From Spirochaetaceae bacterium UBA5556 (GTDB lineage Bacteria > Spirochaetota > Spirochaetia > Treponematales > Rectinemataceae), in NCBI GenBank assembly GCA_002425765.1, contig DIMW01000009.1, positions 1-59,138 of the forward strand: 59,138 nucleotides of DNA, given 5' to 3'. Below, piece by piece: positions 34,302-42,989 of the stretch (positions within the stretch are counted from its first letter, which is position 1; every line of letters starts with the position of its first letter). The notes below the pieces were generated by a model. The model was given only the letters and a program-made list of their open reading frames with translations. It ran no database searches and was not told the origin of the DNA. A program made the translations under genes and the position numbers.

Positions 34302-35177
34302 ATGTCAAAATCTGCGTTTGTCGCCATCATCGGACGGCCGTCGGCGGGCAAATCCACGCTCCTCAACGCGCTGTGCGGCGCGAAAGTCTCTATTGTCAGC
34401 TCCGTCCCCCAGACGACGCGCAACGCAATCCGCGGCATCGTAACCCGCCCTCAGGGCCAACTCATCTTTGTCGATACACCGGGGTACCATATCTCAGAGA
34501 AAAAACTCAACCTCCGGCTCCGCGACCTTGTTCTGCAATCGCTTCCTGATGTGGATTTAATTCTTTACGTCATCGACGCAACGCGCGATCCTGGCAAAGA
34601 AGAGGAAGCCATCATCGACCTCCTCGCCCCAAAAGCCCAAAAGACTGTCATCGCCATCAATAAAATTGATCATCCAGAATCCAGGCCTCTCTCTATCGAA
34701 GAATTTGTCATACCCCGTCTGCCTGCCGCGAAGCGCATCTCCATATCCGCTTCGCAGGGCACGAATTTAGACTCCCTTCTCGATGCGCTGTTCTCACTCG
34801 CACCCGAAGGCCCTTTTTGGTACCCCGAGGAAATTTACACCGACCAGGAACCTGTCTTCCGTATCGGCGAAATTATCCGGGAAAAGGCCATTTTGCACAC
34901 GCGCGACGAACTGCCGCACGCCATAGCCGTCGAATACCGGGAATCTTCCAGGCGCGCCGATGGTGTATTGTTTGTGCGCTTTGATATCCTTGTGGAAAGA
35001 GCTTCTCAGAAAGCCATCGTTATAGGGCGCCAGGGGTCGATAATAAAGCGCATTCGCGAAGAGGCCGAAACAGACCTTAAAAAACTCTTCGATTATCCCA
35101 TCAAGCTGCAGCTGCAGGTCGCCGTCGATCCGGACTGGCGAAAAAGCGATTCGACGCTGTCCCGTATGATCTTTTAA
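34302..35177 (+). CDS. era: GTPase Era
   Basis: A 291-residue essential GTPase that helps mature 16S rRNA and the 30S subunit. G1 is GRPSAGKST, the switch region has VPQTTRNAIRG, G3 is FVDTPGYH, G4 is AINKID and G5 is ISASQG. The C-terminal KH domain contains AIVIGRQGSIIKRIREEAE. GAGGAGG precedes the ATG at 34302; ten more upstream codons are open from a TTG. The gene converges on pth with a 4-nt 3' overlap, so no terminator can lie between them. Confidence 0.95.
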   Translation: MSKSAFVAIIGRPSAGKSTLLNALCGAKVSIVSSVPQTTRNAIRGIVTRPQGQLIFVDTPGYHISEKKLNLRLRDLVLQSLPDVDLILYVIDATRDPGKEEEAIIDLLAPKAQKTVIAINKIDHPESRPLSIEEFVIPRLPAAKRISISASQGTNLDSLLDALFSLAPEGPFWYPEEIYTDQEPVFRIGEIIREKAILHTRDELPHAIAVEYRESSRRADGVLFVRFDILVERASQKAIVIGRQGSIIKRIREEAETDLKKLFDYPIKLQLQVAVDPDWRKSDSTLSRMIF

Positions 35178-35764
35178 AGACCTGTGTATAGCGGCGCAGG
35201 CAGCACCTTTTTATAGCGCACTTCGAATCCTTCGATGCCTTCGGAGAATAGCGCATAAAAAGTCTTCTCCGCTTCAGGGAATACCCTTGTCCTTAAAAAG
35301 TCGAACTGTTCGTCGCTAAAAGGTGAAAGCACATACCCTGCGACATCATCGTGATCGGGACGGCCAATGCCAAAGCGCAACCTCCAAAAATCCCTTGTCC
35401 CCAAGCGCTGCTCCAAAGAACGCAAGCCATTGTGCCCGCCAAGGCCGCCTGAAAACTTGTAGCCGAAGGCTCCGAACTGCATTTCGAGCTCATCGTGCAC
35501 CACGAGAATTTCTTCCGGCCTGCACCGATAGAAACGCGCCGCCTCGATGACGCTTTCCCCCGACAAATTCATGAATGTATGCGGTTTTAAAAAATACGTT
35601 GTCTCTGGTCCCAGGTCAGCCTGCGCGATATGGCCCTTAAATTTCGAACTCCATCGCAAATCCGACCCGATTCGCAAAGAGTCGAGGAAAAGCCAGGCGA
35701 CATTGTGCCGATGGTGGTGATATTCGTTCCCGAAATTTCCTAAAAACGCGCACAATCGGATCAT
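35174..35764 (-). CDS. pth: Peptidyl-tRNA hydrolase
   Basis: The enzyme recycles peptidyl-tRNAs released by ribosomes. It is 196 residues, the normal length. Conserved elements are GNFGNEYHHHRHNVAW with the equivalents of Asn10 and the catalytic His20, FLKPHTFMNLSGESV with the substrate-binding Asn, VVHDELEMQFG with the catalytic Asp93 equivalent, and GGLGGHNGLRSLEQRLG. The start overlaps the stop of the PHP gene by 4 nt (ATGA), so the two form a minus-strand operon. Confidence 0.93.
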   Translation of the reverse strand: MIRLCAFLGNFGNEYHHHRHNVAWLFLDSLRIGSDLRWSSKFKGHIAQADLGPETTYFLKPHTFMNLSGESVIEAARFYRCRPEEILVVHDELEMQFGAFGYKFSGGLGGHNGLRSLEQRLGTRDFWRLRFGIGRPDHDDVAGYVLSPFSDEQFDFLRTRVFPEAEKTFYALFSEGIEGFEVRYKKVLPAPLYTGL

Positions 35765-36681
35765 GACCTGCCCTTCCTGTCAGGGAATCCGTCGAAATGT
35801 CCTTTGAATTTCATGATCGTATGTTTGCCGGAACCCGCGCCGTGGCAATCGGAACCATACGTAAAGAAAAAGCCCTGAGGTTTCGCGATCTCACGCACCA
35901 GACCATTGATCTTCGCGCTCTTGAAGTCGCTGTTATACCAGTACAACTCCACGCCGTCTATGCCTGCCCGCCTAAACCAGCCGAGTAAAAGGCGTAGTTT
36001 TTCAGATTCCCGATACAAGAGCGTGGTATCATCATCCCAATGGTGTCCAATATGGGGAATCACCACAAAACCATTGTCCGCGTGGATCGCCTGAACAACA
36101 GAGGCAATATCCGGTTTCTCCAGCTTGTATTTTTTCAAAAGGCCATTGGCGAAAAATCTTTTTTTGAATCCCTTATAGTTCATTTCCGGATAGATGCACC
36201 GCTGAGCCTTTAAATAGAGAAACAGGTCAACCTTGCTCCAGGAAATCGCATCTGCAAGCTCCTCATCGAAGGCGAGCCCCGTTTTATCCCTAAAAAGATC
36301 CTCAAACGAAAGATCTGTGTCGGGGTAGAGCTCCTGTGCCGAATGGAGGAGAAATTCAAGCCGCGCTCTCCGCTTCTGGAGCGATTCCCGAAGGAGACTC
36401 TTGGTCTGAGGAGCACAGTCCTCAGCGTCGGAATTCGGGAAATAGGCCAAAAGTTCGCTCTTGTATTCAATCTGAGGTTCGTATACATCGATTTCGCAGG
36501 CAGGAATTGCCGTAAGCCCCCGCGACGCACATGCTCGGGCAAAGCGGGATACACCGGCCATCGTGTCATGATCGGTGACCGCGACCAGATCGAGGCCTAA
36601 GCGCGCCGCTTCGAGGGCAATATCTTCCGGCCATGACGCACCGTCCGAAAAACGGGAGTGCAAATGCATGTTCGAAATCAT
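35761..36681 (-). CDS. PHP-domain metal-dependent phosphoesterase
   Basis: A 306-residue protein of the PHP family (polymerase-and-histidinol-phosphatase), most like stand-alone phosphoesterases acting on short nucleotides or nucleoside bisphosphates. Metal-ligand motifs visible are NMHLHSRFSDG near the N-terminus, VTDHDTMAG, IPACEIDVYEP, FVVIPHIGHHW and the final TYGSDCHGAGSGKH. There is no Shine-Dalgarno sequence; TATACT ends 7 nt before the ATG, so the mRNA is probably leaderless. It is divergent from the UPF0158-like gene, which shows the same arrangement. Confidence 0.83.
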   Translation of the reverse strand: MISNMHLHSRFSDGASWPEDIALEAARLGLDLVAVTDHDTMAGVSRFARACASRGLTAIPACEIDVYEPQIEYKSELLAYFPNSDAEDCAPQTKSLLRESLQKRRARLEFLLHSAQELYPDTDLSFEDLFRDKTGLAFDEELADAISWSKVDLFLYLKAQRCIYPEMNYKGFKKRFFANGLLKKYKLEKPDIASVVQAIHADNGFVVIPHIGHHWDDDTTLLYRESEKLRLLLGWFRRAGIDGVELYWYNSDFKSAKINGLVREIAKPQGFFFTYGSDCHGAGSGKHTIMKFKGHFDGFPDRKGRS

Positions 36682-36688
36682 TTGCTTT

Positions 36689-36694
36689 AGTATA
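36689..36694 (-). promoter_or_regulatory. -10 element of a probably leaderless transcript (PHP gene)
   Basis: On the minus strand TATACT is followed by exactly 7 nt and then the ATG at 36681. Confidence 0.5.
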
Positions 36695-36736
36695 CACCAG
36701 GGTGTCTCACTCTTCCATAGATAAATAGATATAGAT

Positions 36737-36742
36737 TACAAT
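36737..36742 (+). promoter_or_regulatory. -10 element of a probably leaderless transcript (UPF0158-like gene)
   Basis: TACAAT is followed by exactly 7 nt and then the ATG at 36750; no Shine-Dalgarno sequence is present. This divergent pair mirrors the PHP promoter 43 bp away. Confidence 0.45.
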
Positions 36743-36749
36743 TAAAAAT

Positions 36750-37655
36750 ATGTTTCCTCTGACCGACGCCTCTCTTGAGCGAATCATTTTCGCTATGGAA
36801 GATCAGTCAAATGAGTTACTCATCGATCTCGAAACAGGTGATCTCATCGAAAAAACAAAGTATTCTGAAGAAAATCCGGATTCAGTCTCCGAGAGATATG
36901 TGGAACCCCCTTCCTGGGATTCCCGGCGGGGCTTTACGATTCTTGAAGCGTTTGCGGCGACCATCGCGTCGCCTCCCGAACTTAAACTGGCGCTCAATGC
37001 TGCCCTGCGCCGCGGGAAAGGTGTATTCAGGGCCTTTCGGCAGGCCCTCTCAAACGATGCGGCGCTTTCCCGGCGTTTTCAGGACTTTAAGCTCCGCGCC
37101 ATGCGCCCGGTTGTCGAAGAGTGGCTCGGAACCTTACAAGAGGAACGGAGGCTCGCGACTCTCAAAGAGGAGCCTGAGGACATAGGCGATATCGCCGCTT
37201 CCGAGATCGAATTCAAGATATCGCCTTTCAAAGACATACCTTTCAGACTTGAAACGTTTCTCACGGACTATGCGCAAGAAGGCTTCTCCTCGCTGCCGGC
37301 AGGAATTCATTCATGGTCGCTTTCGTCCCTCCTCGAGAGGATACGAGCCTCGAAAGAGTCGATATTCATCTCTTTTGCAACGATAGACGGCATAAATCCG
37401 CTCATGTTTGGCATTTTTATGCTTCAGACACCCAACGCGCTCCCTCTCTGTACCGTAGAAGGAATTTTCGGAAGCAGGGAGAGTGCCATGCTGAGTATCG
37501 AGTGGCCGCTCATCGACACCATCGCTGCATATGCCTTAACAATAGGGGCGCCCCTCATGGTGCTCGAGGGGCCGTTTTTCCCCTCACCAATATTCGAGGA
37601 GGCCTCTGCGCACGGATTTGTGCAGTCCGGCAGTGTGTTCTATAAAACACTTTGA
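36750..37655 (+). CDS. UPF0158-like protein with extra C-terminal domain
   Basis: The first 150 residues resemble UPF0158: FAMEDQSNELLIDLETGDLI, ERYVEPPSWDSRRGFTILEAF, the GKGVFRAFRQAL segment, and AMRPVVEEWLGTL. UPF0158 has no known activity. The second half (about 160-301; IFISFATIDGINPLMFGIFML, SMLSIEWPL-like hydrophobic strands, HGFVQSGSVFYKTL) is not part of that family and ends in a way reminiscent of GNAT acetyltransferases, where a last strand follows an A/G-F motif. The fold is a guess. The ATG at 36750 lies 7 nt behind TACAAT without a Shine-Dalgarno sequence. Confidence 0.65.
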   Translation: MFPLTDASLERIIFAMEDQSNELLIDLETGDLIEKTKYSEENPDSVSERYVEPPSWDSRRGFTILEAFAATIASPPELKLALNAALRRGKGVFRAFRQALSNDAALSRRFQDFKLRAMRPVVEEWLGTLQEERRLATLKEEPEDIGDIAASEIEFKISPFKDIPFRLETFLTDYAQEGFSSLPAGIHSWSLSSLLERIRASKESIFISFATIDGINPLMFGIFMLQTPNALPLCTVEGIFGSRESAMLSIEWPLIDTIAAYALTIGAPLMVLEGPFFPSPIFEEASAHGFVQSGSVFYKTL

Positions 37656-37680
37656 CAATTTTGACAAATCCTGAGAAAAT
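37652..37680 (+). promoter_or_regulatory. Putative fab operon promoter with tandem TTGACA
   Basis: TTGACA occurs at 37652-37657 and again at 37661-37666. GAAAAT (37675-37680) is 17 bp from the first copy. The doubled TTTGACAA unit could also be an operator half-site pair. Confidence 0.4.
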
Positions 37681-37713
37681 GTAAAAGATGTGAATATGTG
37701 CTATGGAGGACTT

Positions 37714-38634
37714 ATGAAAACCTGCTTTCTTTTCCCCGGCCAAGGCGCGCAGTATCCCGGAATGGCCAAAGATTTTTACGACACAAGCAACGCTGTCCGT
37801 GCTCTGTTTCAGTCTGCCTCGGATGCCGCCTCAATGGATCTTAAAAAATTGCTCTTCGACAGCGATGAAGAGACGCTCAAGCAGACAAAAAACACACAGA
37901 TCGCCATGGTCACTGCCGAGGTCGCTGCGGCGCTCTCCGCAAAGGAGCACGGCATCAGGCCTGCCGGTGCCGCAGGTTTCTCTGTCGGTGAATGGCCGGC
38001 GCTCGCGGAGGCCGGCGTCATAAGCCTCTACGACATGTTTCGCCTCGTCAGTGAACGCGGCAGACTGATGGATGAGGCGGGGAATCACTCCGGAGGCTCG
38101 ACAATGAGTGCCGTTCTCTACCTTTCTCCTGAAAAAATTGAGCGGGCGATACAAGAAGCGGGCCTGAAACAATGCTGGATAGCGAACTACAACAGCCCTG
38201 TCCAGTGCGTCATCTCCGGTACCGAAGCCGATATCATCATAGCGGAAGAAAAACTGCGCCAGGCGGGGGCCAGACGCGTCATTCGCCTGAAAGTGTCGGG
38301 CGCCTTCCATTCCCCACTCATGCAAGAAGCCTACGAAGCCTTTAAGGAGCTCGTCGAAGCGACCGCCTTCTCGGACCCCAAGATCAATCTCTATTCAAAC
38401 GTCACGGGCAAAAAAATGCTGACCGGCGCAGAAGCAAAAAAATACGCCTCATTGCAGATAATTTCGCCCGTGCGCTGGATCGACGAGGAATCGAATATCG
38501 TCGCCGACGGTTTTGATCAATGCCTGGAGACGGGCCCGGGGAATGTGCTCACAGGACTTTGGAAGGCCTCGGGCTCTCAGGTTTCTTGCGTCGCGGCCGG
38601 CACGCTCGACGCCCTTGTCTCTTTTTCGCTCTAA
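37714..38634 (+). CDS. fabD: Malonyl-CoA:ACP transacylase
   Basis: This 306-residue enzyme loads malonyl groups on acyl carrier protein for fatty-acid elongation. FLFPGQGAQYPGM opens the protein, the nucleophile Ser90 is in AGFSVGEWPAL and the catalytic His in SGAFHSPLMQEA. The usual motif is GHSxGE; here His before the nucleophile is Phe. TGGAGG precedes the ATG at 37714. It is the first gene of a fabD-fabG-fabF-glgX cluster; no acpP gene lies among them. Confidence 0.93.
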   Translation: MKTCFLFPGQGAQYPGMAKDFYDTSNAVRALFQSASDAASMDLKKLLFDSDEETLKQTKNTQIAMVTAEVAAALSAKEHGIRPAGAAGFSVGEWPALAEAGVISLYDMFRLVSERGRLMDEAGNHSGGSTMSAVLYLSPEKIERAIQEAGLKQCWIANYNSPVQCVISGTEADIIIAEEKLRQAGARRVIRLKVSGAFHSPLMQEAYEAFKELVEATAFSDPKINLYSNVTGKKMLTGAEAKKYASLQIISPVRWIDEESNIVADGFDQCLETGPGNVLTGLWKASGSQVSCVAAGTLDALVSFSL

Positions 38635-38710
38635 ATAGAAGCCGATTTGAAGCTACCTCGATGTGCACGTCGATGCGCTGAAGACTTTCGATCACAAAGG
38701 AGGCTAGACT

Positions 38711-39421
38711 ATGAGTGGACTATTGGCTGATCAGGTATGCATCGTTACCGGAGCGTCGCGGGGTATCGGCCTCGCGATCGCTCTTCGCTTCAAAGATGAA
38801 GGAGCTCTCGTCTACGGCCTTTCACGCACAAAGCCCGAAGCGGAAATTCCATGGGTTCCCTGTGACATCACAGAGGAAGCGTCCATAGATGCCGCAGTTC
38901 ACTCCATATTCCAAAAAGAGAACCGTATCGATATCGTCGTGAACAACGCGGGCATCACGCGCGACGGCCTCCTCATGCGCATGAAGACCGAGGATTGGGA
39001 CGCGGTTCTGACCTCGAACCTCCGCAGCGCTTTTCTTATGAGCCGGGCGGTCTCGAGGGTCATGCTGAAGCAGAGAAGCGGCTGCATTCTCAACATGTCG
39101 AGTGTGGTGGGCTTGCACGGCAACGGCGGCCAAGCCAACTACGCCGCCTCGAAAGCCGGTCTTATAGGCCTGACAAAGAGTCTCGCCAAAGAGCTTTCCT
39201 CGCGCAACGTCCGCGTCAACGCGATAGCGCCGGGGTTTATCGAAACATCGATGACCGCCGTGCTGCCGGAAACCGCCAGGGAAAGCCTCAAGACGGCCAT
39301 ACCCTTGCAGCGGCCGGGAACGCCGGAGGAGGTGGCCGAAGCCGCCCTCTTCCTCTGCAGCAAGCGCGCATCATATATTACAGGTGTTGTACTGAATGTC
39401 GACGGCGGCATGGGGATGTAA
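38711..39421 (+). CDS. fabG: 3-oxoacyl-ACP reductase
   Basis: A 236-residue SDR enzyme that reduces 3-oxoacyl-ACP with NADPH. The cofactor loop is TGASRGIGLAIA, followed by NNAGITRDGLLMRMKTEDWD, which is characteristic of FabG. The catalytic residues are Ser in LNMSSVVG and Tyr/Lys in NYAASKAGLIG, and AIAPGFIETSMT follows. AAAGGAGG precedes the ATG. It sits between fabD and fabF, so the assignment among SDR enzymes is safe. Confidence 0.93.
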   Translation: MSGLLADQVCIVTGASRGIGLAIALRFKDEGALVYGLSRTKPEAEIPWVPCDITEEASIDAAVHSIFQKENRIDIVVNNAGITRDGLLMRMKTEDWDAVLTSNLRSAFLMSRAVSRVMLKQRSGCILNMSSVVGLHGNGGQANYAASKAGLIGLTKSLAKELSSRNVRVNAIAPGFIETSMTAVLPETARESLKTAIPLQRPGTPEEVAEAALFLCSKRASYITGVVLNVDGGMGM

Positions 39422-39425
39422 AACT

Positions 39426-40664
39426 ATGAGCAAAAGGAAAGTGGTTGTCACCGGCTTTGGTGTCGTGAGCCCGTTGGGGAATGATGTTCTCTCTTTCTGG
39501 TCCAATGTCAAAGCGAATAAATCCGGTATCGGGCCTATAACGCTCATCGATTCATCGGATCTCGCGGTAAAGATCGCCGGAGAAGTCAAGGACTTCAACC
39601 CGGCGCCGAGGATCGACCCGAAAGATTCCAAGAAAATGGATCGGTTCGCGCAGTTCGCCGTATATGCCGCACAGGAAGCCCTGGAGTCGGCAAACCTCCA
39701 GAGAGATTCGCTTGATCCTGTCAGTACTGGAGTGTGCCTGGGCACGGGCCAGGGCGGCTCCAACACTATAGAGGAGGCAGTGGTGCGTCTCACGGAGCGG
39801 GGGCCGGGCCGCGTCCCTCCACTGACCGTGGCGAAAGGTCTCGCGAACTTCGGAGCCGCGCAGATCGCGCTCTCGCTCGGCGTCCACGGCCCGAACATGA
39901 CGGTGGTCACCGCCTGCGCCGCGGCGACGGACGCCCTCGGACAGGCGATGCACCTCATCCGCGACGGACACGCCGACATCATGTTCTCCGGCGGGTCCGA
40001 GGCGAGCATCGTGCGCATGTGCATGGCGAGTTTCATCAATATTCAGGCCCTTTCCTCGCGGAACGACGAGCCGGAAAAGGCTTCGCGCCCCTTCGACAAA
40101 GACCGCGACGGGTTCATCATGTCCGAAGGCGCGGGCATCCTCGTGCTTGAAGAGTATGAGCACGCCAGGGCGAGAGGCGCGAAGATATACGCGGAAATCG
40201 CGGGCTTCGGCACCACCTGCGACGCCCACCATCTCACCGCGCCCGACCCCGAAGGCCTGTGGGTCTCCAAAGCGATCGAACTGGCCCTCGCCGACGCCGG
40301 CATGAAACCGGAAGACATCGACTATGTGAGCGCTCACGGGACCGCGACACCCCTCAACGACCCAATCGAGACCAAGGCCATAAAGCACGCCTTCGGTCAG
40401 CACGCCTACAAGCTTAAAATCTCAAGCCTCAAGTCCATGATCGGGCACTGCATTGGGGCGGCGGGCGCCATCGAGACGATCGCCGCGATTCTTGGCATGA
40501 ACGAAGAATACATTCACCCTACCATCAATCTCGACAATCCCGATCCGGAATGCGATCTCGATTATGTGCCCAACAAGGGCATTCATATGCCTATCCGCGC
40601 CTTCGTCAAGGAATCCATGGGCTTCGGCGGACAGAATGCCGTGCTTGTCGTAACACGGCCATGA
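39426..40664 (+). CDS. fabF: 3-oxoacyl-ACP synthase II
   Basis: This 412-residue condensing enzyme extends acyl-ACP chains with malonyl-ACP. The thiolase-fold triad is complete: Cys in VVTACAAATDALG, His in SAHGTATPLNDPIETKA, and His in SMIGHCIGAAGAIETI. The protein starts KRKVVVTGFGVVSPLG. The ATG at 39426 is 4 nt behind the fabG stop with only a weak purine-rich site, so coupling to fabG is likely. Its own stop overlaps the start of glgX by 4 nt. Confidence 0.95.
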   Translation: MSKRKVVVTGFGVVSPLGNDVLSFWSNVKANKSGIGPITLIDSSDLAVKIAGEVKDFNPAPRIDPKDSKKMDRFAQFAVYAAQEALESANLQRDSLDPVSTGVCLGTGQGGSNTIEEAVVRLTERGPGRVPPLTVAKGLANFGAAQIALSLGVHGPNMTVVTACAAATDALGQAMHLIRDGHADIMFSGGSEASIVRMCMASFINIQALSSRNDEPEKASRPFDKDRDGFIMSEGAGILVLEEYEHARARGAKIYAEIAGFGTTCDAHHLTAPDPEGLWVSKAIELALADAGMKPEDIDYVSAHGTATPLNDPIETKAIKHAFGQHAYKLKISSLKSMIGHCIGAAGAIETIAAILGMNEEYIHPTINLDNPDPECDLDYVPNKGIHMPIRAFVKESMGFGGQNAVLVVTRP

Positions 40665-42919
40665 ACAGTCATTGGAGAAGCCTGCCCGAAAATCTGCACC
40701 TTTCCCCGGGCAATCCCCTGCTCCCCGGCGCCATGGCGCACCCACAGGGCGTCTATTTCTCGGTCTTCTCGCGCCACGCGACGGGCATGATCCTGTGCCT
40801 CTACGAGAGTCCGCATGACGAAGAACCGGCACAATCGCTGCGCCTTGATCCCGTGAGCAACCGTACGGGCGACATCTGGCACTGCTATGTTCCCGAGCTT
40901 AGGGCGGGAACCCTCTATCTCTGGAGGGCCGAGGGCCCCTTCGAGCCCCGTGAAGGCCACCGCTTCAATCCCAGTAAGGTGCTCATCGATCCCTACGCAA
41001 AGGCGCTCACCGACGGCAGCATGGACCTCTGTTCGGCGCTCGCATACGATGACCAGGCGTCCGAAAAGGACCTCTCTTTTTCGGACAAGCCCAATGACGG
41101 CTGTATGCCTAAATGCGTGGTCGTCGAGGACGATTTCGACTGGGAGGGTGACACCCCGCTCAATTATCCCTTAAAAGACTGCGTCATCTACGAAACTCAC
41201 GTGCGCGGTCTCACCTGTTCCGCTTCAGCCAAAGCCAAGCACCGCGGCACATACCGCGGTGTGGTCGAGACAATTCCCTATTTCAAGGACCTCGGCATCA
41301 CGAGCCTGGAGCTGCTGCCGGTCCAGGAATTCGACTCGTCAGAGCGGTTTAGGCGCAATCCCCTCGCGACTGAAAAACTCTCCAATTACTGGGGTTACGC
41401 GCCCATCGCGTTCTTCGCTCCAAAGACCTCTTACGCTTTCCCCGAAGGCGCCGACCATGACAGTTTTGATCCCGCCTACCCCGTCAAAGAGTTCAAATAC
41501 ATGGTCAGAGAGCTGCACAAGTCGGGCATCGAAGTCATCCTCGACGTGGTCTTCAACCATACCGCGGAGGGCAATGAGCTCGGGCCGACGCTGAGTTTCC
41601 GGGGGCTCGACAATTCGGTCTATTACATGCTCGCGGACGACAGGCGCTTCTATCGCAACTATTCGGGCTGCGGCAACACGCTCAACTGCAACCATCCGGT
41701 GATGCGCACCTTCATCAGGGAATGCCTCCGGTATTGGGTCGTCACCATGCACGTCGACGGCTTCAGGTTCGACCTCGGATCGATCCTGGGCCGCGACGAG
41801 CGCGGCAATCTGCTCCAGAATCCTCCCGTCATCGAATCGATCGCCGAGGACCCCATTCTGCGCGACACCAAAATCATCGCCGAAGCCTGGGATGCCGGCG
41901 GCGCATACCAGGTCGGTTCCTTCCCCGGGGGGCGGTGGGCGGAGTGGAACGACCGTTACCGCGATGAGGTGCGGAGATTCTGGCGGGGAGACGATGGTTT
42001 CGCGCCGCACCTGGCCACCCGCATCACCGGCTCAAGCGACCTGTACCTGAAAAACGGCAAGCGCCCTTTCCATTCGATCAACTTTGTCACGTCACACGAC
42101 GGCTTCACCATGAACGATCTCGTCTCCTTCCACCAGAAGCACAACGAGACCAATGGTGAACAGAATTATGACGGGCTCAACGAAAACTATGCCTCGAATT
42201 ACGGCATCGAAGGCCCCTCCGACGTGCCTTTCATCGAAGAAATACGAAACCGCCAGGTAAAGAACTTCTTCGCCACGCTCCTGCTCTCCATCGGTACGCC
42301 GATGATCCTCGGCGGCGACGAATTCCGCCGCACGCAAAAGGGCAACAACAACGCCTACTGTCACGACAACGAACTCACTTGGTACGACTGGGCTCTCCTA
42401 AAACAGCACAAGGACATATATCGCTGCGTAAAAACGCTCATTGCCTTCCGGAAAAACCACTCCGCATTCCGGCGCGAGGACTTCTTCAGAGGTCTTTCGC
42501 ATGACCGGACACAGTCAGCGCGCCGGGCGACCGGCGTAACGGAAATTCAATCTCCGGAAGAAACAGCTCCCGATATCCTCTGGTACGACGAACAGGGCAA
42601 GCCCCCGCAGTGGGAGAATCTCGGCAAGGTCCTCATTACGCGCATCAACGAGCACACCGCGGCCAGGGACCTCCGCTGCTCCTATATCCTCGCCTTTAAC
42701 GCCTCGCCCGAAGCGATTCAGATCCGTCTGCCTCACGACCACGAGCCGGACACATGGAAACGCGTTGCCGACACATCTCTTCCGCCCCCCCATGACATCG
42801 AAGAAGAAGACTATCCCATGCTGGCCGATCAAAAGGACTATGTGATGGCGCCGCGCTCATTTCTCCTGCTTATTTCAAGCCTCGATGTCATAGAGGATAA
42901 ACCTGCCGTTTCTGATTAA
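40661..42919 (+). CDS. glgX: Glycogen debranching enzyme (GlgX/isoamylase type)
   Basis: A 752-residue GH13 enzyme that hydrolyses alpha-1,6 branches of glycogen limit dextrin. An N-terminal CBM48-like domain (NPLLPGAMAHPQGVYFSVFS) precedes the barrel: YETHVRGLT, DVVFNHTAEGNE (region I), DGFRFDLGSILGRD with the nucleophile Asp (region II), IIAEAWDAGGAYQVG with the acid/base Glu (region III) and NFVTSHDGFTMNDLV (region IV). The start ATG overlaps the fabF stop (ATGA), which is an unusual tie between fatty-acid synthesis and glycogen use. Upstream in-frame codons lie inside fabF and are not used. Confidence 0.93.
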   Translation: MNSHWRSLPENLHLSPGNPLLPGAMAHPQGVYFSVFSRHATGMILCLYESPHDEEPAQSLRLDPVSNRTGDIWHCYVPELRAGTLYLWRAEGPFEPREGHRFNPSKVLIDPYAKALTDGSMDLCSALAYDDQASEKDLSFSDKPNDGCMPKCVVVEDDFDWEGDTPLNYPLKDCVIYETHVRGLTCSASAKAKHRGTYRGVVETIPYFKDLGITSLELLPVQEFDSSERFRRNPLATEKLSNYWGYAPIAFFAPKTSYAFPEGADHDSFDPAYPVKEFKYMVRELHKSGIEVILDVVFNHTAEGNELGPTLSFRGLDNSVYYMLADDRRFYRNYSGCGNTLNCNHPVMRTFIRECLRYWVVTMHVDGFRFDLGSILGRDERGNLLQNPPVIESIAEDPILRDTKIIAEAWDAGGAYQVGSFPGGRWAEWNDRYRDEVRRFWRGDDGFAPHLATRITGSSDLYLKNGKRPFHSINFVTSHDGFTMNDLVSFHQKHNETNGEQNYDGLNENYASNYGIEGPSDVPFIEEIRNRQVKNFFATLLLSIGTPMILGGDEFRRTQKGNNNAYCHDNELTWYDWALLKQHKDIYRCVKTLIAFRKNHSAFRREDFFRGLSHDRTQSARRATGVTEIQSPEETAPDILWYDEQGKPPQWENLGKVLITRINEHTAARDLRCSYILAFNASPEAIQIRLPHDHEPDTWKRVADTSLPPPHDIEEEDYPMLADQKDYVMAPRSFLLLISSLDVIEDKPAVSD

Positions 42920-42949
42920 ACGTATCCCTTCCTGTTTTTGGTATCGTAT

Positions 42950-42973
42950 TGACTTGTCAATATGAAATTTCAT
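42950..42973. promoter_or_regulatory. Two adjacent perfect palindromes
   Basis: TTGACTTGTCAA (5-bp arms, 2-nt centre; 42950-42961) and ATGAAATTTCAT (12-bp perfect palindrome; 42962-42973) abut each other. TTGTCA inside the first could be a -35 spaced 16 bp from TATTTT (42977-42982), which itself ends 7 nt before the GTG start of the next gene. They look like operator sites. Confidence 0.5.
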
Positions 42974-42989
42974 GAATATTTTATAACCT

